DNA of 64,000 nucleotides, from positions 168,268,001 through 168,332,000 of the forward strand of contig JBITNC010000001.1 of the NCBI GenBank assembly GCA_050084985.1, in the 5' to 3' direction. The DNA comes from Nageia nagi. Its lineage: Eukaryota > Pinophyta. The position numbers and the translations under genes were made by a program. Of this stretch, positions 10,896 to 22,900 are shown piece by piece. Numbering within the stretch: the stretch's first letter is position 1; each line of letters begins with the position of its first letter. The notes below the pieces were generated by a model. It made no database searches and was not told the DNA's origin. It saw only the letters and a program-made list of their open reading frames with translations.

Positions 10896-11022
10896 TATTA
10901 TTACTATGAGTTTTTCTTTAACTTCTTTTAGTTACAATTTTTCTTAATAAATTGTTAATTATAGCAATAATATGTTATATATATTTAAAAAAAAAATGCA
11001 ATTTTTTATACTATAGAAGTGG

Positions 11023-11870
11023 ATGCTCTATCACAAAGTTTTTTGTTTAATTAGTTTATTTACAAATAATGGACCATTTCTCCCATCTTTGAGGACGGTG
11101 GGAAAGGTACTTCGATCTAATTTGACTATGTGCCCCCTTCTTCGCCTGGTTGCTTTCCTCCTTCGTAGCTGCTCACCACTCCTACTCCTCCTCCATGCCT
11201 TACAGCCCGTGCTTGTAATGTGTGCCAATGACCTCTCTGCTCTCGGTAGCCTCACCTTTGTTGCTTGGCCCTCGTGACCCCTTAGCTCCACCACCTTCGC
11301 TATAGTGAGCTCGACCACCTTCTACTTACCTCTTTACTATTATCCATCCAGTAATGTGCACCACTGTGGGAGCTCGACACAGCCTACTCTACAACCTTTG
11401 CTAGAAGACAAGATTAATTCATTTTGTTGCATTGTTTCTCTGTCATGGTGGCCTCTGCAACATTCTTTTTTGTTGTTGTTGCAAAATGTAGTAGAGGTTC
11501 TCATAGCCTATTGAGAAGGCCCTCATGGGCTACTACAAGGCCCCCATGGGCTATTGAAAACACCATTTAAAAAAAAAAAACCTGCACAGCAACCACCACT
11601 ATGCCACCTCGCACGAACCTTTACCATGCCGCCTTCCACTATTCTCAAGTCCTCCATGCCTTTCGCATCATGTCGCTCCTTGGTTGCATGTGGTGTATGT
11701 TCTCTCCATCTTGGAGTGGTTTTTGACCTCATCAACCACCATCCCCCATCGTGGCCCTCTCCGTTTGTTGCCCTCTTTTGATTGTGTAGCCCTCTCTATT
11801 TGTTGCCATCATTCGCTCCTCTCCTTTTGACTCCTAAGCTATGCTTTTTTTTGTTTGCATTAAGGGGATC
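11023..11870 (+). other. C-rich leader segment of A, copy 2
   Basis: Near-identical to the C-rich block at 6106-6950, including the A run near 11568-11580. No gene is supported. Confidence 0.5.
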
Positions 11871-12847
11871 TTATTTTAATAGTTTATATTTGCTCCTTTA
11901 TTGCATTTATTTTTTGTTCTCCTTCTCTCAATTTTTTTGGTAGCTTGCATGCTTCATTTTCATCTTAGAGGGCTCTCATTAAATTATTTAGTTTATGCAT
12001 TCATTTTATAGTTGGTTACAAGACATGTGTTATTGAATACCCCCATAAGCATTGAATTCATCAAAACTTATACTCCAAAATTTAAAGCTTTGTAATGATG
12101 TGATTACTTTAGAGTAAGTAGATGGCCTGAAATTACATAATGAGTAAAATTGTAGTTATTACTCTTAAAGGCTCTCCTATTTTTTTTGAAAAATATAGCA
12201 AATATTAATTTTTTGGAGAATAATTTAAAAACAAAATGCTTATGGCAATTTACTTAGGTAAAATGATTATTATTAGTGTAAACATGACATTGTTTTACTA
12301 AGGTAAAACTACCATTTTTTATAAGGGGGAATGCTATTTTAAATTAGCAATGCTATTTTTTAAGTAAAAGGGGGAATTTTCGTATTTACTTAAAAATATT
12401 GCATGAATGGATGAATGTCTATCACTTAAAATTTTTTGGATTCCTCTTAAGTGTCTACCTTAAAGTTCCTTTTAATGCAACTTTGGAAATGATTGCATGT
12501 TAGAATTGACAAATTTCTTATGCAAAGTAATAAGATAATGCATACTTATGCATGATTATGCTTAAATGATGCATGCTTAAGATTAGTACTTATGCTTAGT
12601 ACTTAATTTTTAAATTAAAAATGATACATGCTTAGAATTGAATTTTTTGGTGATGCATGCTTAAGGACTTAAATTTTTAAGTTAGATGTTTAAGACTTAA
12701 ATTTTTTAAATCAAATAATTCATGCATATTACTTAAAATCTTAAAATATAATGCAACCTACTTTCTTATGCAAGAATGGACTTGTGCAAAAATAGGAATG
12801 ATATAAAGATCTCCTTTAGGGGTTGGTTAACAAAACCCATTAGACAT

Positions 12848-13468
12848 TTAGGTTTCAAATTTTGAATGGATGATATGCTCTTTTACATCATGTTTCGCAT
12901 TTTGTTTTATTTGTTTATGCAAACATTGAAATGAGAAACCCCTTAAAATGAATACATCCACTTGTACATTCCGAAACATGACTTGTTTGGGGAGCCATGA
13001 GGTGAAGATAGGTGGACTAGAACCTTTAAGTTCGACGATCCAAATGGTAAAAAGTTCATACTTCTCAACTACCCCTAAGTCCTCTATTGGTTTGGACATA
13101 ACCCCAATAGGTGGAAAGACATGTGTGTAGTGATACCACATGTTCATACATCCATTTAGAGATTATCTTGATAACCTAGGAGGATAACTTGAAACCTAAT
13201 CAAGATTAATAATTTGGTCGATCCAATATACGTCATAACTTTGAAAAATAATAGGTACTTCTCCTTGTGAGAAAGTATAATATTGACCAAGGTGAATTAT
13301 TTGAGGATTGATAGTACTTGAGCTCCTCTTGTGTAAGCATCTAGGTGAAGGCCTAATTTTAAATAAGAAAATAAGCTTCAATAATGTCACTCTACATCTA
13401 TGATTCTTGGTAATGATAAAAGTATTTAGGTACATGGGATGTATATTTGAATTGTAAAATATTTGCAC
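12848..13468 (-). pseudogene. Antisense reading frame upstream of gag, copy 2
   Basis: Same frame as at 7934-8554: open blocks 13468-13196 and 13147-12848 separated by the same two stops. Only a handful of residues differ, for example a Thr for Asn before SWLPKQ. It arose with the tandem duplication, so it is not independent evidence of selection. Confidence 0.55.
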
Positions 13469-13559
13469 TTGTGAATCAAATCAAGCATGTCTTAGTTAAT
13501 TAAAACTTAACATATAATGTTGTTTATTGAACCATATGCTTATTACTTTTTTACATTCT

Positions 13560-14515
13560 TATGTAGCAAAAGAGAGACTCCTTTTTACACAAACACATTC
13601 TTGATAGTTTCAACTTTAGAATTTGGAAATCTAGGATGAGAGCTAAATCGTAGGTAAGGAAGCTTTGGCAAACAGTGAATGAGAACCTTGTACCTCCTAC
13701 AAATGAGAAGGCACTAGAGGCTTATAACATAAAGAATGAGTTGAAAACCTCCATGATCTTTCATGCAATTTTAGATGATATGCTCTTGATGATTTTCTCT
13801 TCAACCTCTGTAAAAGAAGCTTGGGATAAGCTTAAGCAAATCTACCTTGATTCAAAGTTTTCAAAAATGTTTACCATTCTCCAAAATTTATTTCAATCTC
13901 ATTAAGAGGAAGATGAAAATGTTGCTATTTATTTGAAAAAAATCATTGATCTAAATACCTAACTTATTGCTTGTGGATGCAATTAGATCAATGATGAGTT
14001 CATGGTCTTCATCATTCTTCAAAGCCTTTCTTCAAAATTTGAGAACTTTATGATGGTTATGGAAATAAGGCTTGATAAAGAATAAGTCTTCTCTTTTAAG
14101 AACTTTTCTAGGCTCTTTTTGTAGTATGATAAAACTTTTAACAAAAAGGTGTTGATTTCTTCTTCTAAGAATAATAATGTTACTTTTGGAGCAACCAAAA
14201 CTCCTTATAAGAAGAAGTTCAACCATCAAAAGAAATCTTATCCTTCTTCTTCTAAAAAGTTTGAGAAAAAAGCAATGGCAACAACAGCAGTAGGAATAAT
14301 GGCAACAACAAGAACAACAACAATAGCAGCAGGAACAACGGTAACAACCTCTTCAAGTAAAAAGATGGAAAAGGTAAAATAAATAATTCATATCCTAAAA
14401 AAAAATTTGATGGTAATTGTAACTATTGTAGCATCCAAGGTCACAAAGAAGTTGATTGCTATAAAAAGAAAAGAGAAAAAAGAATAAAAAAATAGAAATG
14501 TAGAGAACTTTAAAA
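13560..14515 (+). pseudogene. Element A gag, copy 2 (degenerate)
   Basis: Second copy of gag, with a 76-residue open piece at 13675-13905 (two stops present in copy 1 read as sense codons here). The zinc knuckle CNYCSIQGHKEVDCY lies near 14420-14465. A one-base deletion near 14265 shifts the Asn/Ser-rich stretch into another frame. It is a pseudogene. Confidence 0.85.
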
Positions 14516-14544
14516 AAAAGAAGAATCTTCAAGCTAGTTTTGCT

Positions 14545-14900
14545 ATGGCACTCTACTCCATGTCTCGTATTTTTTTGTTTGATTAGATTGTTGACTTTAG
14601 TTGCACTAATCACTTATGTTTTGAAAAAAACAAATTTGAGAACTTTCACAAGTATAAAAAAGATGCAATTGTGATAGGTGATAACTCTACCTTTGAAGTC
14701 TAAGGAATTAAGAGTGTTGAATTATGAGAAGTTTCTTGACAATATGCTCTGTGTTCCTTAGCTTAAGATGAACCTTCTCTTCATGATTCAAATTACTACA
14801 AAAGGGTACTCTTTTGAGTTCGACTCTCAATCTTGATGCATTAAGAAAGGACTTACCACGTTAGTTAAATGATCAGTAAAAAATGATCTCTACATTATAG
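14545..14900 (+). pseudogene. Element A protease, copy 2
   Basis: IVDFSCTNHLCF near 14590 shows the same loss of the Asp-Ser-Gly active site as copy 1. DAIVIGDNSTFEV follows near 14660. Confidence 0.72.
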
Positions 14901-15808
14901 ATCAAGTTCTATCAAAGATGTGTCTTGCTACAAATATGTATTCTAGAGGTAATCTTTGGCACCAATATTTAGGGCACCTTAACCATAAGAGTATTCAATT
15001 CATGAAAGATAAAAGACTTGTGTAAGGTTTGTCTTCAATTTCTCCTTTGATTAGTCTATGTGAGAAGTGCATTTATGATAAGATGCATAGACAAAAGTTT
15101 GAAAAAGATAAGATAACTAGAGCATCTCAATCTCTTCAACTTGTGTATTCAAATTTGATGGGTCCACTTTAGACTAAGTTGCTTGGAGGAGCATCTTACA
15201 TCTTGATTTTCATTGATGACTTTAGTAGAATGACCTTTGGATATGTACTTGAGCACAAAGATCAAACTTTTGAGAGTTTTAAAATTTTTAAAGCTTTTGT
15301 TGAGAATCAAACTAACCTTAAGATCAAGATATTGAGATCAGATAATGGGTGAGAATACAATAGCAATGAGTTCAATGACTATTGTGCTAAGTATGGAATC
15401 AAGAGATACTTTACAATTCCTTACACTCCTCAGTAGAATTGTGTTATCGAAAAGAAAAATAGAATAACTATAGAAATGGTTAAATGCATATTGGGTAATC
15501 TTCTTAGTTTCTCATGGGGTGAAGTTATGAGCAATGCTATTTACACCTTGAATAGGTGTCCCACAAAAGTCATTCAAGGTAAAACTCCTTTTGAGACATG
15601 GTTAGGAAGAAAATCTAACATTTCACACCTTAAGGTGTTTGGTTGTAAAGTATTCTTCTACATTATTTCTAAGAAAAAGTAGAAGTTAAGTAAAAAAAGT
15701 TGAAAAATGCATCTTTGTGAGTTATAACAGTTAGTATAGAGGCTATAGCCTCTACTCTCCATCCTCAAAGCTATATTTGTTTCAAGGGATGTAAAGTTCA
15801 ATTAACTT
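14901..15808 (+). pseudogene. Element A integrase, copy 2 (degenerate)
   Basis: LWHQYLGHLNHKS near 14955 and LCEKCIYDKMHR near 15057 give the zinc-binding part. The core shows SNLMGP (first catalytic Asp changed to Asn, as in copy 1), FIDDFSRMTFGY near 15205 (intact, unlike copy 1) and EKKNR near 15450 (catalytic Glu retained). Stops at Gln positions break the frame. It continues into the RT linker. Confidence 0.85.
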
Positions 15809-16690
15809 CTTGAAGAATCCACTTCTAATAAGAATGTTGATGATCTTAAAGAATCTTCAGTTGCACCTAGCTAGTTAGATATTGATGTAAATAAGTTATA
15901 TTAGGATCAAAATTCTTCAATACAAAGGGTAACAAGGAGCATGACCTTAAACAAATTCTTATTTGCCAAAATTGACAACAAGCATGAGCCTTCAACCTTC
16001 AAAGAAACTTCTAATAATGAGTACTGGATGGAAGCCATGAAAGTAGAGTATGAAGTGTTTATGAAAAATACAACTTGAGATTTGGTTCCTTATCCCAATA
16101 AGAAGAATGTGATTAGCAATAAGTGAATATTCAAATTCAAGTTCAATTCTATTAGAGATATTAAGAAATATAAGGCAAGGTTAGTAGCTAAAGGTTTTTC
16201 TCAAAAAAATATAGATTATGAGAAAAATTTTACTTCTGTGGTAAGGATGCCTACTGTGAGAATTATCTTTGCTCTTTCTACAACTCAAAGATGAAAAGTT
16301 TTTAAATTTAACGTTAAGAGTGCATTTTTTAATGATGATTTAGATGTGAAAATCTTCATGAATCAACTAGAAGGGTTTATTGTAGAAGGTAAATAATTAT
16401 TTGTATGCAAGCTAAAGAAGTCATCATATAGACTTAAATAAGCACCTAGAGCCTAGTACAAGAAGATTTCAAGGTATTTTGCAAACATTAGTTTCTCCAA
16501 ATATTGTTAAGACTGATTTATATGTGCTCACTCAAGGAAAAGATATGGTCTTGATTCTCCTTTATGTGGATGATCTTTTAATTATTGAAAATAATGATGA
16601 AGTCATTCAAGAGTGCATATCTAAACTTAAGGCAACATTTGAAATGATTGATTTTGGTCTCTTGCACTACTATCTTAAAATGTAAGTGTA
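15809..16690 (+). pseudogene. Element A reverse transcriptase (degenerate)
   Basis: Copia RT after the integrase linker: KYKARLVAKGFSQ near 16165, MPTVRIIFAL near 16250, then KSAFFNDDLDVKIFM near 16315 where the Asp before KSAF, expected in FxLDxKSAFLNG, reads Asn. The catalytic YVDDLLI at 16563-16583 is intact. RT copies the genomic RNA inside the particle. There are many stops, for example at the usual Trp and Gln codons. Confidence 0.87.
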
Positions 16691-17490
16691 TTAATACAAA
16701 GAATATACTTATCTCAGTCAATCTAAGTATATATCATACATCTTGCAAAAATTTGGAATAGAGGAGTAAATTTGCTACGATCCTAGTCTCTCCTAGAATC
16801 ATTATTTCTTTGAGCTCTAACTTTTAGTTGGTTAATGCTACAACTTATAGGCAATTAATTGGTAGTCTTCTGTATTTGACTATATGCAAGCTAGATATTA
16901 CCTTTGCAATGAATCTGATGGCATGATTCATGCATAAACCTTATGTTGAGCACTTTAATGTTGTTAAGCAAATTTTGAGGTATATTGCAGGGACTAAAGA
17001 TCTTGTTCTCAAGTATTTTAAGTTACCCTCATTTATTCTCTTTAGATTCTTAAATTCTAACTATGGGGGAGATAAAGATGATAGGAAATCAACCTCTATG
17101 TATGTGTTTAGCATTAGTTCAAGTGCTATCTCTTAAGCTTCCAAGAAGCAGCCTACTATTTCTCTTTTCACCATAGATGCTAAATACCATGCCATGTCTG
17201 TTGCAGCCCAAGAAGCTATTTGGCTTAGGCATCTTTTGAAATAAATTGAATATGATCAAGCTGGCTCATCTTTGATTTCTTCAGATAATTAGTTGACTAT
17301 TTCTTTGGCTAAGAATCTTGTATTCCATTAGAGAACAAAACATGTGGAAATTCATGCTCATTTTATCAAGCAGAAGGTTCTTGATGGCATCATACACCTA
17401 GAGTATTGTCCATCCACCTTGAACTTTGCTAATTTGTTCACCAAACCCCTCCTGAAAGCTCAATTCTATAAGTTTAGGGATGCCATCGAG
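16691..17490 (+). pseudogene. Element A RNase H (degenerate)
   Basis: Copia RNase H follows RT: QLIGSLLYLT near 16855, VVKQILRYIAGTKDLVLKY near 16960, FLNSNYGGDKDDRKST near 17050 (first catalytic Asp of the usual CDADYAGD reads Asn), AKYHAMSVAAQEAIWLRHLL near 17180, and the C-terminal LEYCPSTLNFANLFTKPL at 17400-17453. RNase H removes template RNA. Stops are present. Confidence 0.85.
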
Positions 17491-18196
17491 TTGGTGAAGT
17501 TACCTTCAAGTTTGAATTCTTATGTTGAATTCATATTTATGGTGACAACTTCATCTTTAGGAAGATTTTATGTTGTATAGTGTTGATTTTATTGTACACC
17601 TTTGTGGTAAGTTCACTCTATATGAGGAACTTGTACAAATTTTTAAAATAAAAAGATTGGCCAATCTAGCATTGTTTAGTTATCCATGTGTGAGAAACTC
17701 TTATGTATCTTTTAGCACTGTTCAGTTATCCATATGTGAGGAAATCGTATGTGCATGCTCTATTTTATAATGATAATCAACACATATTTTATATATTGCA
17801 GGTGACTATGAGTTTTGGCTTAGCATCTTCGTGATAACTTATAGTGTACCATTGATCAGTTCATGATAGCATTTGTGTGGTTCATCTATCCTAGTTGATA
17901 TGAATATGTTGCATCTAATTGATTTTGTTATTTGAGCTGCTTATGACTTACAAGTTCCTTTGAGATTGCAGATATGTAGGCTCTTGGAGATTCTTCATGA
18001 TTTCCAGCTAATGACTACTTCATGTACATTGAAATTTATTATAATTAATGATTGTATTTAGCAAAGTAGTGAGTCTCAAACTAGATCTTTCTTACTTCAC
18101 AAATATGTAAAAAATTCTCATCTTCATTGTATCTATTTGGAGGAGAACTCTCTTATTCTCTTCCTTCTCTCTTATTCACTCTATCCCAATATTGCA
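17491..18196 (+). other. Element A post-pol segment
   Basis: About 0.7 kb between RNase H and the polypurine tract, shared with B (about 56285-57000) and F (about 34270-35300). It contains repeated short phrases such as GTTATCCATRTGTGAG near 17676 and 17725. I see no conserved protein. Plant copia elements sometimes carry extra reading frames here, but none is supported in this copy. Confidence 0.55.
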
Positions 18197-18207
18197 TTAA
18201 GGGGAAA
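18197..18207 (+). other. Element A polypurine tract
   Basis: TTAAGGGGAAA directly before the 3' LTR. It would prime plus-strand DNA synthesis. Confidence 0.75.
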
Positions 18208-18706
18208 TGTTGAAATGTATAATGCATTATTGTAAAGGTTTTATAATAATATTCTATGTAAGTTCACTAATACTTAAGAGGATCGTTTGATATCTTAAGT
18301 ATTTAAGTGAATATGATAATGTAACTTGTTCTACACCTCATGTCATGAGCATGTCCCTTGGGTAAAAAGGAGTGCATGTCATGCCTTTGTACATTAGGTA
18401 AAAGAGTGATCCAAAGAGAGATTTTGGCCTATAAATAGAAGGCTTCATCTTTGTTATCATATAACAATTTATGGAGTAAAGCCATGCTATAGGATGGTGT
18501 ATAGGAGATGAGTTAGGATAATTGTAAGAGATTCATGTTTGTGAATGAAGTGAGATCTAGTTAGTGGATGTACTCCTAGTTGGAGGAACCACTTACATCT
18601 TGTGTGACTTTGTGAGATGGCATTCTTAAGTTATCTTGATGTTAGTATGAGTTTTCATGTGATCTTGGAAGCTTAAAGTTGTTTAGTTTATAGTTCAACT
18701 CTCTTA
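18208..18706 (+). repeat. Element A 3' LTR
   Basis: 499 bp, aligned base for base with the 5' LTR with about 36 differences by hand count. Its end reads CTCTTA instead of CTCTCA. The target duplication AAAGT follows at 18707-18711. Confidence 0.92.
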
Positions 18707-18711
18707 AAAGT

Positions 18712-18930
18712 ACACCTTCAAAATGTTTTTGATCCCATAAACACATGAACCCTTCTGATTGACCTTCCCCCAATCATCCCTCCCAATTGGGCTCCCTCCA
18801 TAACACATTCTTGATAAAATACAATCTCTCCAATCCTATTTTGGTTTCTTAAAGAAACAAAATATTTGGTTTCAAATCTTTTCCATGATAAAACCTTTAT
18901 TTCTTGATTTTAAGGGTTTTATTCCCCCCT
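18712..18930 (-). pseudogene. LINE1 endonuclease, N-terminal part
   Basis: The minus strand reads KVLSWKRF near 18905 (families: SWNxRG) and, closer, stop-ETKIG near 18860 where LINE endonucleases read LQETK; the Gln codon has become a stop. It continues left to element A's target duplication and resumes at 5060. Catalysis depends on the Asn and Glu of these motifs; the Asn is replaced. Confidence 0.75.
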
Positions 18931-20690
18931 CTGACCAGAATGGCCTAAGCACTTTTTGTAATGTTTGCCTTCGTAGCTTTTACTTATGCAAGCCCCTTTG
19001 AGGGATGATTGATAAGTTTATCTTTACCCACATCTGCTTGCATCTTTCTAGCCTAATTTTTTATGTGTCTAGGTGTCCTTATGCAATCCTTCGAAGAGTC
19101 CAAGTCATCCTCCTCCTCACCCAAAAATATACCAACTAGGATAAGCAAAGGGGAAACCTCATCAGGAGTGGATAGGAGCTATCCCAAAGCAAATAGAATT
19201 AACTCTAGGGACACACTTGGCATCCCAACCCCTATACTTGGCACCTATGATGGTTGAGAAATAAGAGCCTCATCGACTTAGGACTCTAGAAAAGTGTTGG
19301 AGGGAGCCAACTACAGATCATCTGGATAAGGAACTACATCCCATTTTGGAAAGACTTCAACCTCCCTCGATACCTTCATTCCCTCAATACCCTTAGTCAC
19401 AAGCACATGAGTTCCCTAATCAAGGATGAGGTCAAGAACCAATAGATCTGATTATCATGGAAATTATTAAGCCCCCCACATTAGAAGGAAATCATGGGAT
19501 ACAATCATCAGCTTAGACCCCAGACTCACCACCTCTGCATGGATTCCATCATCCTCCACAACCTCTATATTGGAAAAGGGATTGTGCATGGGGATCACCC
19601 CTAGGTTACCCTCAGCAACTGTTTTACATTTGAATCCCAATCCTTTTGAAGTTTCACCTCTCTTAAGATTCAGATCAATATTCTCCTTATCCTTAGATCT
19701 CTTTCTCTAGGATTGAGACTTTGACCTTTATTGTTTTTTCATTGGGAATCAAGTGGATAAGTGGCCCTTCTATTTACAAATATCACAAAATAGGAGGAGG
19801 TTCTCATATTCTATATCCTGCTTCCATTCCCCTAATTCAAACACTAGATCCATAGAGCACACTTGTTGCATAAACATTAACACAAATTCTTGCAAATACC
19901 ATTCTATAATTGACCCTCATAGTTTTATCAATAGTTATCAATTCACATATCCAATTTAGCCTAATACCTAATAAAATTTTATCATGCCAATATTAAGGAG
20001 GAAGGCACAATAAACGTACCTAAATTGGGATGGAGGTGATGCTTTGCTCTTTTGGATCAAAGTTTTCCATGCAATGCTTAAGAAAAATCATTCATTGGTC
20101 GAACACCAAGGCCCACCCCATAAAAACTTAATCATATCTTCTTCCACAAAGAATTTGATTAAGAAAAAACCATTCGAAAGGGCCATAACATCGAATCTTC
20201 TAGCCATATTCTATTTTTTGTAGGTCCACTCACTTACCGTATCAATATTTGGTCTAGGCCTTGAACGTTTACCAAACAAATGAAGAACACCTTCATCTTG
20301 AGGGGCCTTGATAATTTTCGAAGGGATTACCAACTTTCCATCCGTACTTTCAGATTAAGCTTGTTGTCCAAATGTTGAGGGAATGCCCCACGTGCCACCT
20401 AGGCATAGGGGAGCTTCTTTTTTCCATTTCACCTAGATGGGAAAGAGATGTCAAGAGGATCTGAGGGTGGATCAAGATACTTCTCCAAAACCTTGGGCAA
20501 TGAGAAAATATTACCTGAGGTAGGCTTGAATTCCAATGAAAGCACACTACTCCCAAGAATAGGATCATCTGCAAAGGTGAACACTATGCTAGATACCTCC
20601 CCACCACTAGCACTCCCTTGCATAGTAACATCCCTAGCCACCAAGCTCCCATCACCCAACACACCCACCACTTATGCATCACCCATTATA
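18931..20690 (-). pseudogene. LINE1 ORF1 (DUF4283-like, degenerate)
   Basis: The upstream LINE frame on the minus strand. PRPNIDTVSEWTY near 20240 and DVMALSNGFFLIKF near 20180 followed by GGPWCS match the DUF4283 domain that begins plant LINE ORF1. RVNYRMVFARICVNVY near 19900 continues it, and CDICK-stop-KGHLST near 19785-19750 looks like a decayed CCHC zinc knuckle. A Ser/Pro-rich open piece at 20429-20671 may be the N-terminal tail. ORF1 proteins bind LINE RNA. The frame is broken many times. Confidence 0.7.
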
Positions 20691-21239
20691 GTGATCATCT
20701 ATACACATTTAATAATGAACTAAATACAAAAATATATAAATAAAAGAGCTATTTATTCCATAATTATAACTTTGCTAAGTCTTTAAGTGGAATTTATATC
20801 GTTTTGGTCAATTTCTATCAAATTATATAAAATCATACCTAAATTGATGTTTCCATTTATCATAGGTGAAATGGAAAAAATACCTAAAAAATGGAGACAT
20901 TACAAGTTCTCTCTCCTCAAATTTCTTCTCCCCAAGTAATTCAGAAAATCCATAGCTGCAACAAAGTCTTCTTGATCGTTCCTTCCTTCATCATGATTAA
21001 TCTAAGAATCAATAAACTCTAGCCTCTTATTTGGCCCATGCATATTGCCTTTTTTGTGCAAGTTAGGATTTTATACAACTACCAAATATTTCCCATGTCA
21101 CAATGGTGCTCTTTTCCTCTGGGTAACCTTGAAGTCAAGAGTCAATGTGGGAGCAAAGAGTGTTACCCTGGTTGTAGTTGCATATTCCTTAATGATATTC
21201 TTAGCACTATCCATATGTGTTTCCATTATACATTCCACA
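20691..21239. other. No gene recognised
   Basis: This holds the 5' end of LINE1, whose exact boundary I could not set, and AT-rich sequence leading to an unrecognised minus-strand frame. Short open frames on the plus strand (21038-21265) look like chance. Confidence 0.4.
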
Positions 21240-21826
21240 TGAGAACTCATGAAACCAACCCATGAGTGTTTACTAACACTTTCCTTTGCAATAGTTCAAC
21301 TTTGATTTTGTTATAGTGGGAAATCCTTATCACCATAATTGCAAAGATACTTCCTTCAAATATTGATTCCTCTTTGTCAATTATTATTGTTGTACACCAC
21401 ATTGTAGTGTTTCCATTATTGAACTTCATACATGTTTCTTCTCGAAACACTTTTGTGTTTCTATTTAGTATAGGCTTTGTGCCGACAACCTTCTAATGAG
21501 TCATCCAATGCTTTTTCACTTCATCCATAAATAGTCTTTTATTATTTCCAAAGTGTGTGATCATGTAAATTGGTTGGTATTCTTTGTTATCCCATGTATT
21601 TAAAATATTGTTATTATTAATTTCAAAATTACCACCATATCTTATAAATGTATCCTCTTGAGTGTTCCATGACCCCTTATAATGCAAATGGTACTTTCGT
21701 GAGGGGACATTATCTACATGAGTCTTCATATTGCCCAAATGATCAACATATTTATCCTCTTTTTGATTTTGATGGTCATTACCTTGAACCCCCTTTGGGT
21801 CCTCAAAAAGAACATAAAGGGATTTT
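21240..21826 (-). pseudogene. Unrecognised reading frame, 3' part (split by D1)
   Basis: The minus strand is open in one frame from D1's left target repeat down to about 21240 with one internal stop near 21492. Segments include SKSLYVLFEDPKGVQG, WNTQEDTFIRYGGNFEINN, TWDNKEYQPIYMITHFGNN and FREETCMKFNNGNTTMWC. The frame joins, in phase, the open frame right of D1 (24189-24570). I do not recognise the family. Context suggests an old transposon protein; a host gene fragment is not excluded. Confidence 0.5.
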
Positions 21827-21831
21827 GAGTA

Positions 21832-22071
21832 TGTTAAAGTTAATTAAGCTTTCTAGGTTAAGGTATCTATCTTTACTATTACTAAGTTAGTTGACAATAT
21901 TTCATATGAGGTATTTCATGTTTGTGCATGGCTTTTCATTCTTATCCTTATCCTACTTTATTATGTTTGGATGGTTGAGATCATTCCCATCCTATGGTTG
22001 TAATTGTCCATCCTTAGCTATTTAACCAAGGCTTCTCATTGTAATAATATCAAGTCTTTTATTTCCTTTCA
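21832..22071 (+). repeat. D1 5' LTR
   Basis: Starts TGTTAAAGTTAATTAAGC and ends TTCCTTTCA, followed directly by the primer site. Contains TATTTAACCAAGGC near 22019, a possible TATA-like element. The 3' LTR starts TATT rather than TGTT. Confidence 0.88.
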
Positions 22072-22083
22072 TGGTATTAGAGT
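22072..22083 (+). other. D1 primer-binding site
   Basis: TGGTATTAGAGT immediately after the LTR, close to the initiator-Met tRNA complement TGGTATCAGAGC with differences explained by C-to-T change. D2 has TGGTATTAGATC at the same place. Confidence 0.75.
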
Positions 22084-22900
22084 AGGTCTTTCTTTGAACC
22101 TGACCTCGATTTGATCAACAAATCTATGAGAGGGGATTAGCCTTGTTGAGCCAATCCCCCATTACCTCCATTTTTTGTTGCATTAAAAGTTGTGGAAGAT
22201 GACCTATATTTGCTCTCTATCAGCATAGCTTGTGGATTCTTTTGTTGGGTGTGAACGATGTTTTTCCCATCTCAAAAATGTTATTATGAATATAGACATA
22301 TTTTTCTATCTTTATGTTGACCAAATTTGAGTTCTGACAACATATTTGGATACCCATTTTGAGATAATCACTCTTGGTTTTTATCTTGCTTGATTTCAAG
22401 GTTATTTGAAAAAGTTACGAGCCTCAAAAGATTTGGAATTCATTCTAATTTTGAATTAATTTTGGTAGTTTTGATCATCGATAGTTTTTTGGCCTTCTTC
22501 ATAGTTTTAGCAATCATTTTTTGGAATCGTTAGCTTTACAGTGTTCTTAGTTCCATGCCAAATGTTTTGACTACTTGAACAATATATTTTCATTGCTTTT
22601 GTTATCTGGAATCTTATTTTTAAGTTTTTGAGTTACAAATTAATTAAAATTATTACATTTGATTTAATGTTTTAGGGTCTAAAATTTGATTTTTGACACT
22701 TAACCTTGTTAATTCCATAGATTGAGCATTGGGTATCCATTTTGGTTGTCATTTTTTTCTATTGCAGAGCAAACTTTGAGCTCTTCACTTTAGAATTGTT
22801 GGTTGTATTGATCCCACTTCTTAGACTACTTATTATAAACTTTTTTGTGACCTTATTATGTATAAGTGAAGACCACACCATTATGCTTGTGAAGTCACTT
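22084..22900 (+). other. D1 internal region, 5' half
   Basis: No protein is recognisable. From about 22450 onward the sequence aligns with D2 (from about 42510); before that the two copies differ, and D2 is roughly 500 bp longer. Confidence 0.5.

Larger units (their letters stand above)
10896..15808 (+). repeat. Internal tandem duplication of A, copy 2
   Basis: A 4913-bp second copy of 5981-10895. The junction reads AACTT then TATTATTACT, with at most one base of overlap, so microhomology is minimal. After copy 2 the sequence continues normally into the integrase-RT linker, so copy 2 is the one connected to the rest of pol. Confidence 0.92.
5066..18706 (+). mobile_element. Copia LTR retrotransposon A, with internal duplication
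   Basis: A complete insertion: matching 499-bp LTRs at both ends and the 5-bp target duplication AAAGT at 5061-5065 and 18707-18711. LINE1 endonuclease sequence resumes on both sides. Order inside: primer-binding site, long leader with an antisense reading frame, gag, protease, integrase, RT, RNase H, a long post-pol segment and the polypurine tract. Integrase before RT defines Ty1/copia. The length of 13.6 kb is inflated by a 4.9-kb tandem duplication. A hand alignment of the two LTRs gives about 36 differences in 499 positions, so the insertion is not recent, and the coding regions are full of stops. Confidence 0.93.

Noticed and set aside
21038-21265. 75-codon plus-strand frame
   Set aside because: Opposite to the better supported minus-strand frame and without recognisable motifs.
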